Position numbers and translations under genes: made by a program. Below are positions 10,105 through 21,285 of a stretch of 64,000 nucleotides of DNA, piece by piece (positions within the stretch are counted from its first letter, which is position 1; the number at the start of each line of letters is the position of its first letter). The notes below the pieces were generated by a model, which searched no databases, was not told where the DNA came from, and saw only the letters and a list, made by a program, of their open reading frames with translations. The stretch comes from Anniella stebbinsi (taxonomy: Eukaryota > Chordata > Lepidosauria > Squamata > Anniellidae), in assembly GCA_029215795.1 (NCBI GenBank), contig JARDYH010000002.1, positions 276,094,310-276,158,309 of the forward strand, given 5' to 3'.

Positions 10105-10214
10105 TTTTCATGAAATGGTTATCTATGACCTTACTACCATAGCAGACTTTATTCTGAAGGAAACCAGACAGGAGAACATCTGTTATGCCTGCCATTCTCA
10201 AGGATGCACCATAG
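10105..10214 (+). pseudogene. Isolated exon 5 of an acid-lipase paralogue
   Basis: A 110-bp open exon with an AG acceptor and GT donor, the same length and phase as exon 5 of the lipase gene at 59,195-59,304. It encodes FHEMVIYDLTT...ICYACHSQGCTIG, the alpha/beta-hydrolase segment carrying the nucleophile elbow. The expected G-x-S-x-G reads C-H-S-Q-G: the first Gly is Cys, although Ser and the last Gly remain. I found no other exon of this paralogue: exons 3-4 would lie in sequence now occupied by PLE and MITE, and exon 6 is not visible downstream. It is probably a fragment of a decayed tandem paralogue, or an exon carried here with the surrounding block. The frame is still open. Confidence 0.75.
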
Positions 10215-10323
10215 GTACCGTATGACAAGAATGACAACCAGGTTTTTCTCTTAGCTATGTCTGAAAACTCTACTGACATAGTTCAGGATCTAGAAATAGA
10301 AAGTTATGGTCGACAGGGGTGTC

Positions 10324-10346
10324 ATATATATATATATATATATATA
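10324..10346. repeat. (TA)n microsatellite
   Basis: About 11 uninterrupted TA units. Confidence 0.9.
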
Positions 10347-10395
10347 ACCTTTCTTCCATCGTGGAACTCAAGGTGGCTACATGTGGTTCCCATAT

Positions 10396-10440
10396 GGTCT
10401 CCTGTTCAAGTGCTGACCAGACCCAGACCTGCTTAGCTTC
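10396..10440 (-). repeat. 5S rRNA-like segment, SINE-type remnant
   Basis: The 45 bp from GGTCTCCTGTTCAAGTGCTG to CCTGCTTAGCTTC resemble the complement of the 3' half of vertebrate 5S rRNA at roughly three quarters of positions. It is embedded in a longer degenerate repeat (about 10,350-10,530). It is more likely a 5S-derived interspersed repeat than a gene, since the 5' half and a terminator are not evident. Confidence 0.4.
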
Positions 10441-10786
10441 AACAAGGTGGTTGCCTCAAGTGCCTTCAAACCATTTAGCATCACCTTTGCTTGGGATGGT
10501 CCAGTGTTGTAATTGCTCCTGGCTGTTTGCAGAATGTAGATATTGACACCAAAATCACATCAATTGTTCGCACAATACACAGTTGATGCATTGATTCGCC
10601 CACAAACAGCTACTCGCACCCCATGGCTAAAAAAGAGTTGCTGGCAAAATGTTAATCATAAACATATTGGTTTGGATAGAGTGATCATCTCTGCATCCCC
10701 CACACATATTTTCACCCCTCTCCTTCCTCCTCCTTTCATCCAGGCATCTGGTGGTTTCACCACTAGGTGGCACAAGATATCTGTAC

Positions 10787-12222
10787 TAGGGGTGTGCACT
10801 GGATCGGGTCTGATCCATGATCCGGATCCGATCCAGGGGAAATCGGATACAATTATCCGATTTCCGCTTACCCTGCTGGATTGTTCAATCCAATCTGATC
10901 TGATCCGGAAAGGACCCAATCCAGATCGGAATGGATCGGAGGATCGGTGGGTGCCTGCTGGCGCCCACCACCGCTTCCATCGGCGGGCGCCAGCGGGTGC
11001 CCACCGATGGAAGCGGACAGCAGGGGGGGCTTCCCTGGCGGGGCTGTCCTCTTCCATTGGCGGGCGCCAGCGGGCGCCCGCCGATGGAAGCAGACAGCCT
11101 GGCCAGGTGAGGATCGTGGGGGGAAGAGGGAGGGAGGGGGCCCACTTACCTTCCGTAGACGTCCGCTCCCCTCCGCTACTGGCCGCTACTGCGAGCAGGC
11201 TTTGCGGCCTGTCCCTAGGTAGTGCGTCAGGTGATGTCATCACCTGGTGCGCTACTCAGGAGCAGGCCACGAAGCCTGCTCGCAGTAGTGGCCTGCAGCG
11301 GATGGGAGCGGACGTCCCTGGAAGGTAAGCAGGGGGATAAGGGGGGAGGGAGGCAGGGGGCCCATGGCCCGCTTACCTATCGGGGCCATCCATTCCCCTC
11401 CGCTGCTGTCCGCTACAGTGAGCAGGCTTCGCGGTCTGCCCCTAGGTAGCACACCAGGTGATGTCATCACCTGGCGCACTACTCAGGAGCAGGCCGCGAA
11501 GTCTGCTCGCAGTAGCGGCCAGCAGCGGAGGGGAGTGGATGTCCCTGGAAGGTAAGCAGGGGGGAGTGGGGAGTGGGGCAGGGGGCCCACGGCCCGCTTA
11601 CCTGCCAGGGCCATCCGCTCCCCTCCGCCGCTGGCCACTACTGCGAGCAGGCTTCGTGGCCTACCAGTGAGTAGCGTGCCAGGTGATGACATGACCTGGT
11701 GCGCTACCTAGGGGCAGGCCACAAAGCCTGCTCGCAGTAGCAGCCAGCGGCGGAGGGGAGTGGACAGCCCTGTCAGGTAAGCAGGGGGAGGGGGAGGGGG
11801 CTTACCCCCCTGGGCCGTCTGCTTCCATCTGCTGGCACCTGCAGGTGCCAGCGGATGGAAGCAGACGGCCCCAGGTGGTAAGGAGCACGGGGGAGGGGGT
11901 TTACCTGCTGGGGCTGTCCACAGCGGACGGCCTCCGGAGATAAGAACAGCGAGGGGAGAGGAGGGAGTTAGGCCCCCCTCACTCACCCACCGCCATTTTT
12001 CCCCATAGAGTTGCATTGGGGGAAAGCTTTCTTTCCCCCAATGCAAGTCTATGGGGAAAACAAAATGGCGGCCAATCCAAAAATCGGATGTCCGATTTTT
12101 GGATTGGGATCAGATCCGATCTGATCCGAGGGACCTCTGATTTTGTCCTGAACGATCCAGGACAATCTCCGAGGTCCCGATCCGGGTCCCGATCCAATCC
12201 AGGGGGTCCGTGCACACCCCTA
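10787..12222. mobile_element. hAT-type non-autonomous foldback element, 1,436 bp
   Basis: Termini TAGGGGTGTGCAC and GTGCACACCCCTA are perfect inverted repeats. They are flanked by an exact 8-bp target duplication, ATCTGTAC, at 10,779-10,786 and 12,223-12,230. Subterminal arms are full of GATCCGATC-type motifs. The interior is GC-rich and built from about 226-bp palindromic units, each centred on AGGTGATGTCATCACCT or a variant (11,229, 11,455, about 11,682). It encodes no transposase. Frames through it are palindrome artefacts. The same design occurs at 44,174-45,319. Confidence 0.93.
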
Positions 12223-12230
12223 ATCTGTAC

Positions 12231-12692
12231 TGAACACCAGAATACTAACCATTCAAGAAGCTGTGATGGATTTTACTGTCCTTCAATAACGTCTATTTTG
12301 GATGTTGCTTGAGTGCATGTAGAGGGAGTGAGTTCCTGACCTCCAGGTCATTTAGAGGAATTTATCGAGCCTAAAAGTGTATTTTTTGGACTTCTGCTAT
12401 TTCAGGGATCCTGATCGTATCAAGAGACCTTTATATGCTTCTAGTTGTATGTGCAGGGGCCCTTTCAGGCCTTATATTGAATTTTAAGCATTATATTGAA
12501 TCACAATCCCTCACCCACTTCTGGCTATACCCATAGGTCTAAATCTTCCTATCACAGCAATCGATGAGCAGTCATTGCAACTGTTAAGCCTTTGTACATT
12601 TATTCAAGAAATGCAAGTCTTGTAGTTATTTGTGAGAGCTTAAGATATGGGTTCTCCAACCCACTACCCCAAATATGTCTAATTTATATTAG
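12231..12692. other. Unassigned sequence
   Basis: No frame, splice-bounded exon or repeat recognised between the hAT element and repeat copy B. Confidence 0.4.
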
Positions 12693-13260
12693 ACTAGCTG
12701 ATATGCTCGGTGTTGCTAGGGTCCGTGAATAATGTTTATAACATGTATTCGATAAATAATAAATTTCTCTGCACCTTATTCATCTTTAGGATGGTTGGTT
12801 GGTTTTTTAGTTTGGTTGAGTTTGTAAATTGTTTTGTTAGAATAAATGGGAAATTGTGTTAATAAGAACTGTATTTTAAATTAGAGCTTTGTAATAAACC
12901 ACATTTTCTGTTTTACCTGAAATGCCTATACCTCACATCATACCATGGCTGGAGCAGCCATCTAAACTTCAAAAACAATCAGGACACACAACACCCTTTC
13001 TACTGGCTAAAAAAGATGCAAACCTAAGAATATGTTTTCAAAATATACCCAGCATTGCCCAAATATCTGAATAACATATAGTAGGGAAGCAGATCTCAGT
13101 GGACGCGGGGAACTGTTGTATGCATATGCTTTGAAGTTATTATTTTTAAAAAAGGAAAGCAGCCAGAATACAGAATACTTTATTGGCATAATTTACTGTA
13201 TAATATCTACATTTAACAGGTTTTGGCAGAGAGCCAGGACCTGGGCCTTTTATCTGACAT
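12693..13260. repeat. Unclassified interspersed repeat, copy B
   Basis: Direct-orientation partner of 9,411-9,992, diverged by scattered substitutions and short indels. The two copies bracket the lipase exon and the hAT element. Confidence 0.75.
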
Positions 13261-13652
13261 GCCTGTGCTCTGAAGTTACACCATGGCACTTTTTTAAAAA
13301 AATCTTTTTAGTTAAATTAACTTGTGTATAAATTACCCATCTGAACTACAGTAAGTGCATACATAAGGAAGTGAAGACACAGAATGATACAGCCAAACTG
13401 CATCTGGCTTGAATTGTGCTTGAATAGCATGCTTAAGATTGATCATACCTCTTTCATAACAAAAAGCAGCTGTGGAGACCCAATTGTGACCAGGGCTGTA
13501 GCAGGGGAGAATTTAACTCCCCCACCCACCTACGCTGTTTTCCTGGTTCAAATTTCCCCAAAGCTGCTATTTGACCCAGATAGTGTCATTAACAGCAAAC
13601 AGCACATGACCCTGGTTAATGGTCAACCCACCACCTTATGGTGCTGGTGGCA
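13261..13652. other. Unassigned sequence
   Basis: Mixed-composition sequence, no supported coding frame. Confidence 0.4.
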
Positions 13653-13871
13653 TTTTTTTTTTAAAAAAAAAATTATTTCAACTCTTAACTACAATTATAC
13701 CATTCTTTTCCATTCTTTATACACCAAGTGCACCCCTCACCAGGACCAATTCCTCTTCATTACATTTTCCAAAATTGTGATACTTCTTGCACAGGTTTGT
13801 GTCCTTTCTCTCTCAACAATACATGCTCTAAAAATAATTTCCATATATTTTCAAATTCATTTCTATTACAT

Positions 13872-13913
<42 letters not shown>

Positions 13914-15522
13914 TTATTTCTTACCCGCCTCTCCATCTGGATCGAGGCGGGGAACAACAACATGATAAAATACATAAAACTAATTAAAACATGACACATA
14001 TTATTAAAACTGCATAAAAAATCCTAAAACATCCTAAAAACATCCTTAAAACATTCTAAAATTCCACTGGATATGCCTGCCGGAAGAGAACAGTCTTTAT
14101 AGCTTTCTTAAATTCTAACAGACTGTAAAGTTGATGAGTCTCCTCCGGCAGGTCATTCCACAGTCTGGGAGCGGCAGAAGAGAAGGTCCTCTGGGTAACG
14201 GTTGTCAGCCTAGTCTTGGCCGACTGCAGTAAGTTCTTCCCAGAGGACCTGAGCGTGCGGGGCGGATTGTATGGGAGAAGGCGATCCCGCAGGTAACCTA
14301 GACCCAAACCATGTAGGGCTTTAAAGGTAATTCCCTTTTCTACTTTAATATTACATGTTAGTTTGTCATTAATAGCAATATCCCACACCATTTTTATACT
14401 ACTCAGCCATTTGATAGTTATCCTTCATCTTCCATTTCCTTGCTATTATTAATCTTGCTGCAGTTAGTAACATAGTAATTAAATCCTTAGTATTCTGATT
14501 ACATTTCATCCCCTCATATATTGATAATAACGCAATCTTTGGGGATGACTCCAAATCAATTCCTGTTATCTCTTTTATCTCTTTATATACCATTTGCCAA
14601 AACTTTTGTACATATTTACATGACCACCACATATGAACATACGTGCCAGTTTGTTGACATCCTCTCCAACATAATACTAACTATTTTTTATCTATTTGAT
14701 TCAATCTAACTGGTGTTAAATACCATCGCCATATTAATTTATAATAATTTTCTTTTATCCTTATTGATAAAGTTTTCAAATTCCTTGCTCCCCATAACTT
14801 CACACAATTCTGATTACTTATTTAAATTTTCATATCATTTTCCCACACCAGTTTGCAACCATCCCCTTGTTCTTCTTTTACCACCAATATTTTATAAATT
14901 TCACTTGTTATACCTTTTAATACCATATTTTGTTCCTTTTCTCATCTTTGTGTTATCATTTTTTCAAATATCGTATATTCTCTACATTTTTTATTTTCTT
15001 TTACCCACTTCTTTATCCACTGTTCCAACTGCATACAATTAATCCATGAAACTTTCTCTTCCCTTAATGTTTCTTTTATTTGATTTAAATTGCCCATCTT
15101 TATCACTCTTTCTAATCTATTTATATTTTGTTTTCTTAATATTTTCCCCATTACTTCTTTTAAATTTTCTGGGAAATTCTCCATCATTTCTACCGGAGTT
15201 AATGGGGAGACAGCGGGTATTAATTTAATCTTATTCTTAGCCCAAATCTCCAAAATATTCTTCAATATTGGATTCCTAACTCTTTGTAAAAAAATCTTAT
15301 TAATTTTATTAAAATATATATTTTCCAATTCCATTTCTACTTCTTTGGATTCCAATTCTAACCAACACTTCCCCCCAAACCTAGAATACCTTCCACTACG
15401 TATCTTAATTGGTTAGCCAAATAATATCCCTTTAAATTAGGAAGGCCTAACCCTCCTGTTCCCTGTTGTTTATACCACATTTTCTTATTTATTCTAGCTT
15501 TCTTATCTCCATTACTAAAAAT
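13653..15522 (-). mobile_element. L1 LINE B, 3' part, interrupted by L2
   Basis: The minus strand encodes the C-terminal part of an L1 ORF2: IWAKNKIKLIPAVSPLTPVE, MWWSCKYVQKFWQMVYKEI and VWDIAINDKLTCNIKVEKG. After the L2 insert at 13,874-14,328 it continues with FENIWKLFLEHVLL...VSQFWKM. These align residue by residue with the C-terminus of L1 A. A/T runs at 13,653-13,672 look like the 3' poly-A. Several frameshifts are present. The 5' side ends at the poly-A of L1 A at about 15,522, so L1 A probably landed in or beside this copy. Confidence 0.8.
13874..14328 (-). mobile_element. L2-type LINE 3' end with (ATT)n tail
   Basis: The minus strand encodes TFKALHGLGLGYLRDRLLPY and FSSAAPRLWNDLPEE, typical of the L2 ORF2 C-terminus, followed by a short 3' UTR (CCCCGCCTCGATCCAGATGG) and a (TTA)n tail at 13,874-13,912. 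Inserted in L1 B. Its 3' UTR is almost identical to that of 60,748-60,990. Confidence 0.85.
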
Positions 15523-15631
15523 TTTTTTTATTTTTTTTTAACACATACACATAATATAAACAATAATATAAAACAAACTAACCCCCTCGACTACCCCCCG
15601 TGCACCCCCCCCGTCCGAGACCATCTCATGA

Positions 15632-18094
15632 TCATTCATCCTCCTTCCAAAATTTTAATGATTCTTTTGAAGGCATTTGTCCCTTTCCCGATCTTAAAAC
15701 ATAATCCAAAAAGGGAGTCCATATTTCTCCAAAATCACTCTTCCTGGACATTCCCCTCATTATTTTCATTTTACAAGTCAACATATCATTCAAAGCTAAA
15801 TCCCAAATTTCTTTATACCAATCTTCTATTGTATAACTTCGTTGCCCTTTCCAATTTTTAGCAATCAGTATTCTAACGGGTGCCAGGAGGTTGTTTACCA
15901 ATTCTTTATTTATTATATGCTTATTCCTACTATCCCATATTGCTAGTAGAGCTAACTTCGGGTTTAATTCCAGATTACTTCCAATTATATCGCTTATTTC
16001 TTTACAAACCCTTACCCAAAATTTTTGTACTTGTTCACAGCTCCACCACATATGAAAATATGTCCCAACCTCCTGACACCCCCTCCAACAATTCTTGGGC
16101 AATTTTTTATCAATCTGGTGAAATCTAACAGGTGTTAAATACCATCTCCAAACTGTCTTATAGTAGTTCTCCTTAATTCTAATCGACAATAGCTTTAACA
16201 TTCTTCCATTCCATATCCTCCCCCAATTATCTTCATTGATTTTTCCCCTTACATCTTCTTCCCATACCTCTTTTATAACCTTAAGTGAGTCCTGAAATTC
16301 TTCCTCTATTAATATTTTATATATCTCACTAGTGAGTCCTTTCTTAGCTCTAGCTTCTTCTTTTTCCCATGATTGTTCAATTAAATCTTCAAATCTAGTA
16401 TTATTTCTACATTCCTTATTCTTTGTCCTCCATTCCTGTGTCCATTTTACCAATTGCAAACACTTGAACCACGCTATCTTTTGTCCTTTAAATAAGTCTT
16501 TAATATGCTCACTATCCTTCATCTTTTCCATCCAATTCCTTAATTTAATAATGTCTTGTTCTTTCAGTCTCGCTTCTATCTCTGGTTTTAATACTCTTGG
16601 GAAGTTTCCCACTACTACAACTGGGGCGAGCGGAGAATCCCCTGGTATCAACTTCCCTCTATACTTCTCCCAGATCATTAATATATTTTCCAACAATGGG
16701 TTGTCCAGTACTTTCAATTCTTTCTTTTGCATTTTAGTAAAAAATATATTTCGCAGTTTACATTCTATCTCTACTGTTTGCGATTCCAACCATTCCAAAT
16801 CTTGCTCCCCTATAATAGCATAAATAACATATCTTAACTGATTAGCAATATAATAATTCTTAATATTCGGAAGTCCTAAACCTCCTTTCTTTTGAGCCTT
16901 ATACCATAACCCCTTATTTATCCTAGCTCTTTTATCCCCATTACAATAAGCATTAATCATGTTTTGCCAACTTTTAATCTCAGCTACTGATATTCTAATA
17001 GGTAACATTCTAAACAAAAAATTAATCTTAGGTAATATCTTCATTTTAATAACCGCTATTCTACCAAACCAAGAATGTTTTAATTTTCTATATATCTGTA
17101 ATTTCTCCCCTACCTCTTTTCTTAACCTTACAAAATTAAGTTCCTCTAATCTATCTAATTCTTTATCTATATTAACTCCTAAATATCGTATTATATTTTT
17201 ATGTCTTAATCCTAACTTAGCTTTACATTTCTCCATCTCTTCCTTGTTATGATTATACAACATCATTTCTGACTTCCCCCAGTTAACTTGTAATCCTGTA
17301 ATTTCCCCAAATTCTCTCAAATGTTTCTGAATCAACTCCCCGCTTTCTAGGGGATCTTCTAATGTCAATAACGTATCATCCGCAAACATATTCACTTTAA
17401 TCTTATCATTTCTACCTATCCCCTTTAATCTTTCATCTTCCCCAATTACATTTGCTAAAATTTCTATAACTCCATTACTAAAATTGTCAAACATTGTTTG
17501 CCATTTCTTCAACTCTATTTCTGATATTTTAATTGGCAACATCCTGAATAAGAAATTAATTTTAGGTAAGATCTTCATTTTTAATAGTGCTATTCTACCA
17601 AACCATGAAAGTTTTTTCTTCTGATATTCCTCCAATTTCTTTTTAACCTCCTGCCTTAATCTATTATAGTTTTCCTCTTCCAATTTATCCACATTCTCTG
17701 TTATATATATTCCTAAATAATTTATTTTTCCTTTTACTTTAATATTCATTTCCCTTTTGACTAGTTCTTGCTTCCCTTCTTCTTTATAATTAAACATCAT
17801 CATCTCTGACTTGGGCCAGTTTATTTGCAATCCCGTCATCTCTCCAAACTCCTCCAGATAATGCCGTAGTTTCCCCATCTTCTCAATCAGTTCTTGAATT
17901 GAAAGTAATGTATCGTCTGCAAATAAACTTATTTTAATTTCTTCTTTTTTCCCTATCCCCTTTATAGTCATATCTTCTCTAATTGCATTCGCCAAAAGCT
18001 CTATAACCATTTCAAATAAAATTGGGGAAAGGGGACAACCTTGCCTAGTTCCTCGGGCTAGCGACAATTGTTCTGTAATACCATAGTTGACCAT
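15632..18094 (-). pseudogene. L1 ORF2 RT palm to C-terminus, with duplicated FADD segment
   Basis: An 820-residue open frame. Residues about 10-30 carry LARGTRQGCPLSPILFEMVI. FADDTLLS (RT catalytic Asp pair) follows near residue 58, with GLQINWPKSEMM and KINFLFRMLPIKIS, ending in FDNFSNG. At base about 17,470 the frame jumps back: VIEILANVIGEDER leads to a second FADDTLLT, then GLQVNWGKSEMM and a second KINFLFRMLPIRIS. After that come the normal C-terminal domain (GGLGLPNIKNYYIANQLRYV) and the Cys region (CWRGCQEVGTYFHMWWSCE). The two RT segments differ clearly in sequence, so two L1 lineages are fused in frame. Confidence 0.88.
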
Positions 18095-18124
18095 TACCTC
18101 CGCTACATTTTCCGAATATAACTG

Positions 18125-18167
18125 ATCTATTAATCCCTTAATATTTAATATTAAGGGATTAATAGAT
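18125..18167. repeat. Perfect hairpin, 21-bp arms, 1-nt centre
   Basis: Left arm 18,125-18,145 and right arm 18,147-18,167 are exact reverse complements around T18146. It inserts a TAA stop in L1 ORF2 between ...LKILIDI and NIKGLIDQLY. Skipping one arm restores the reading frame, so the arm looks like a local inverted duplication. Confidence 0.9.
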
Positions 18168-19013
18168 ATCTATTAATATTTTTAATGTTGGCCACTCCAC
18201 ACAGTCAAAGGCCTTAAAGGTATCTAGGGCTATTATACCCGCTTGTGATTTATCATTCTTTATAATATTTATCATATTCAATACCCTACGTATTAAACTT
18301 GACATCTGTCTACCTGCTACAAATCCACATTGATCCTTATTAATATATTTATGCATAAATTTATTCAATCTTTTTGCCATTATCGCTGTCAATATCTTAG
18401 CATCCTGATTTAACAATGATATAGGTCTATAAGATCCCGGATCTATTAGTTCTTTATCCGGTTTTGGGATTAAGACAATTAAAGACTGCTTCCACGATAG
18501 TGGGGCCTTCTCCCCATTTATTATTTGATTATATAATATTTTTAATTTAGGCACCAACATATTCTTAATTTTTTTGTAATATTCCGGACCCAACCCATCC
18601 ATTCCCAGGGATTTCCCCACTTTTAATTCATCTATTACTCCTCCAATTTCTTCCTCTGTTACTGGTTGCTCCATCGCTTCCCTATCCAGTTCTTGTATTT
18701 TTATTTTCCAGTATTTCTCAATATAGTCCCTAATCTTTCCCAATGACTTGTTATTTGATGTATATAACTCTTGATAGAATTCTTGAAAAACTTGTAATTT
18801 ATCCTTCATTAAATTATTAATCTTACCTAATTTATCTTTTATAGCCTCAATTGGATTTCCCATTTTCCTTGACTCTGTGGATCTGGCCAACATTTTAGAA
18901 TTCCTATTGCTATACTCAAAATATTCTCTTTTTAAGTATATCAAGTTTCTCTGTATTTTCCCAATTTCTATACCCTCTAATTCCTTCTTTTTTTGCCTGT
19001 AACTGGGCCCCAA
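18159..19013 (-). pseudogene. L1 ORF2 RT fingers segment
   Basis: Encodes the linker and N-terminal RT: VGKSLGMDGLGPEYYKKI, LIPKPDKELIDPGSYRPISL, MHKYINKDQCGFVAGRQMS and ALDTFKAFDCVEWPTL (the palm region with the first catalytic Asp). It is offset in frame from the upstream endonuclease part near 18,960. It ends in the stop created by the hairpin at 18,125-18,167. Confidence 0.85.
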
Positions 19014-20016
19014 TAATTTTATCTTTATTCTTTACATATTCATCCTTCAGTTTCCTAATATTCTTTTCCAATCTTACCCTCTCCTCTCCTTGTTGTCTCT
19101 TTAATTTAGACGATTCCCTATTGCATATTCCTATCATCACAGCCTTCATTATATCCCAAATTATAGCCTGGGTGGACTCCCCATTATTATTTATTTGCCA
19201 TATATCCTCCATTTCTTTCTGAATATTTTCTATCGTTTGTTTATGTTTAAACATTCTTGTGTCCACTCTCCATCTTTTAGCTTCCTTATAGTCTTTCCGA
19301 ATCTTCATCTCCATATTTATTAATGCGTGATCTGAAACTTTAATAAGCCCTATTCCTACTTCTAATACTTTTATTAATAAACTCTTAGAAATAAAAAGGC
19401 AATCTATTCTAGTATAGCTCTTATGTACTGCTGAATAGAAGGTATATTTCCTTTCCTCCCCTTTGTTTACCCTCCAAACGTCGAACATCTCCTTTGCTTT
19501 CATTAATACATTTAAACTTATTACATCTTGCCACCTATCATTTATGTTGGGATTAGATTTATCTTTATTTTTATCCATTAACATATTAAAATCTCCTCCC
19601 ATTATAATGTGGCCTTTTTGAATTCCTTGCATTTCCTTATAATTTTTATTATAAAAATTTTCTTGCTTTTCATTCGGGGCATATATATTCACCAATGTAT
19701 AATCTTCATTAGCTATCTTCCCTTGTATAATTATATACCTCCCCTGTTCATCTTTTATTCCTTTCATATCAGTAAAACCACATTTCTTTGAAATTATAAT
19801 TGCTACCCCTCTAGCTTTAGATGTTCCATATGCTTTCTCGTAGATGTTCGCCCATCTTAATTTAATTTCATTAGCCCCTTCTTTAACTTGATGTGTTTCC
19901 TGTAAAAATACAATATCAGCTTTATCCCTATTCAATAAATTTTCTATTCTCTTTCGTTTTATCATCGTCCCCAGCCCTTTAACATTTAATGATGTTACTT
20001 TCAATTTATTACCCAT
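18916..20016 (-). pseudogene. L1 ORF2 AP-endonuclease domain
   Basis: Starts MGNKLKVTSLNVKGLGTMI, the conserved N-terminus of L1 ORF2. Endonuclease motifs follow: VFLQETHQVKE (catalytic Glu), LVNIYAPNEK, HIIMGGDFNML (Asp-Asn), YTRIDCLFISK and VSDHALINMEM (Asp-His). All expected catalytic residues are present. The enzyme nicks target DNA to prime reverse transcription. A frameshift near 18,960 detaches it from the RT. Confidence 0.9.
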
Positions 20017-20402
20017 GATATTTTTTACATAGCAAATTGTATTTTCTATTGGTCCTTATTAGTGCTCTACCTTCTCCCCATGCTCTTCCCACCCCACTTC
20101 CTCCCCCCACCCCCATTCCCCTCCCTCCCTTCCCCTCCCCCAATTATTCATCCCCCCTCATGCCCGAGGAGTTAACCTCATCCAAAGACCCAAGATCAAT
20201 CCAGGGGGGGGGAGATGCCCTTCCAAGATCCCCAGCGACAGCCACCCTCACTCCTTGGTCAGTTTATATATCTCTCATCATCCACTAGCTTATATTTAAT
20301 TCTCTGTTGTTGTTTTTTAAAAAAACCTTTCTTCTATTTACTGCTTCCAACTGCTCCTTCCTCCGGCTCCATTATTCCCAGCTCTTGTAGTAGTTGTATG
20401 CC

Positions 20403-21285
20403 TTATTCCGATGATGTAATCCTGTACTGTCGATCCTTCCACTGAAACTTCAAAAACACTGGATAGCCCCACGTGTATCTCACATTCTTCTTCATCAACA
20501 CTGCTGTACAAACTTTCACAGTTTTCCTCCAATTGATTGTCTCCGAGCATAAATCATGATATACTTGTACTGGAGTTGATTGATACTTCATTCTCTCTGG
20601 GGCTTGTCTCACTGTTTTCATAAATTGCTCTTTTTTATAATAATTCGCAAACTTTATGATAATATCTCTAGGCATTACTCCGCTTCTTTTGCCTCCAATT
20701 CTATGTATTCTTTCCATGTCCCATTCTTCCCATGCAATATCTGGAGTTATATCCTTAATCCACCCCATAACTCGATCTCTCAAAATTCTGGGGTTTTCAC
20801 CCGATGATTCTGGAAAGAATCTGAGATGAAGGTTAGAGCGTCTTGCCCGATCCTCCAAATCAATCATTTTCAGCTGCATTAAGTCAAATTGTTCCGTCTG
20901 GTTCTGTATGGCTATTTCATTTGCCATAACTTTTCTCTCCACCTTTTCAATCCTCGAATTGGCCTCCTTCATTTGCCTTTTCATTTCTGAAATACTTCTA
21001 TTTGAGCTGTAACTCCCATCAACACCTCTTTTTTCAGAGATTCATTGCATTCTTCCATCATTTTTTGCATCTTTCCATTATTATGTGTCATCATCTGCTG
21101 CATCATGTCTTTAATGCTCTCAACCAGCTCTGTCTGCTGCATTGTAGCATCTGATGTTTTAGATCTAGCTGCAGCTGCCTTCGGGTCAACTCCTCCCTCC
21201 CTCCCTCCCTCCCTTCCTTCTCCCTTCCGGTTTTCTGGGAGTCTTTGTTATTATTATTGTTATTTTTGCCACTTGAGGTCGGCAT
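20403..21285 (-). pseudogene. L1 ORF1 RNA-binding protein, two frameshifts
   Basis: The start MPTSSGKNNNN lies at 21,285. A frameshift follows in a (GGGA)n stretch near 21,190-21,220. The middle (MMQQMMTHNNGKMQKMMEEC) then shifts again near 20,990 to MKRQMKEANSRIEKVERK, a heptad-rich coiled coil, followed by the RRM-like core (RRSNLHLRFFPESSGENPR) and C-terminal domain (VQVYHDLCSETINWRK). This order matches L1 ORF1p (Transposase_22 family), which trimerises through the coiled coil. Confidence 0.85.

Noticed and set aside
10396..10440. Functional 5S rRNA gene
   Set aside because: Only part of the molecule, about a quarter of positions differ, and no flanking terminator.
10543..11692. Long frames on both strands, some over 190 residues
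   Set aside because: They lie in the GC-rich palindromic interior of the hAT element, where stop codons are rare on both strands. Pro/Arg/Ser-rich products with no domain.
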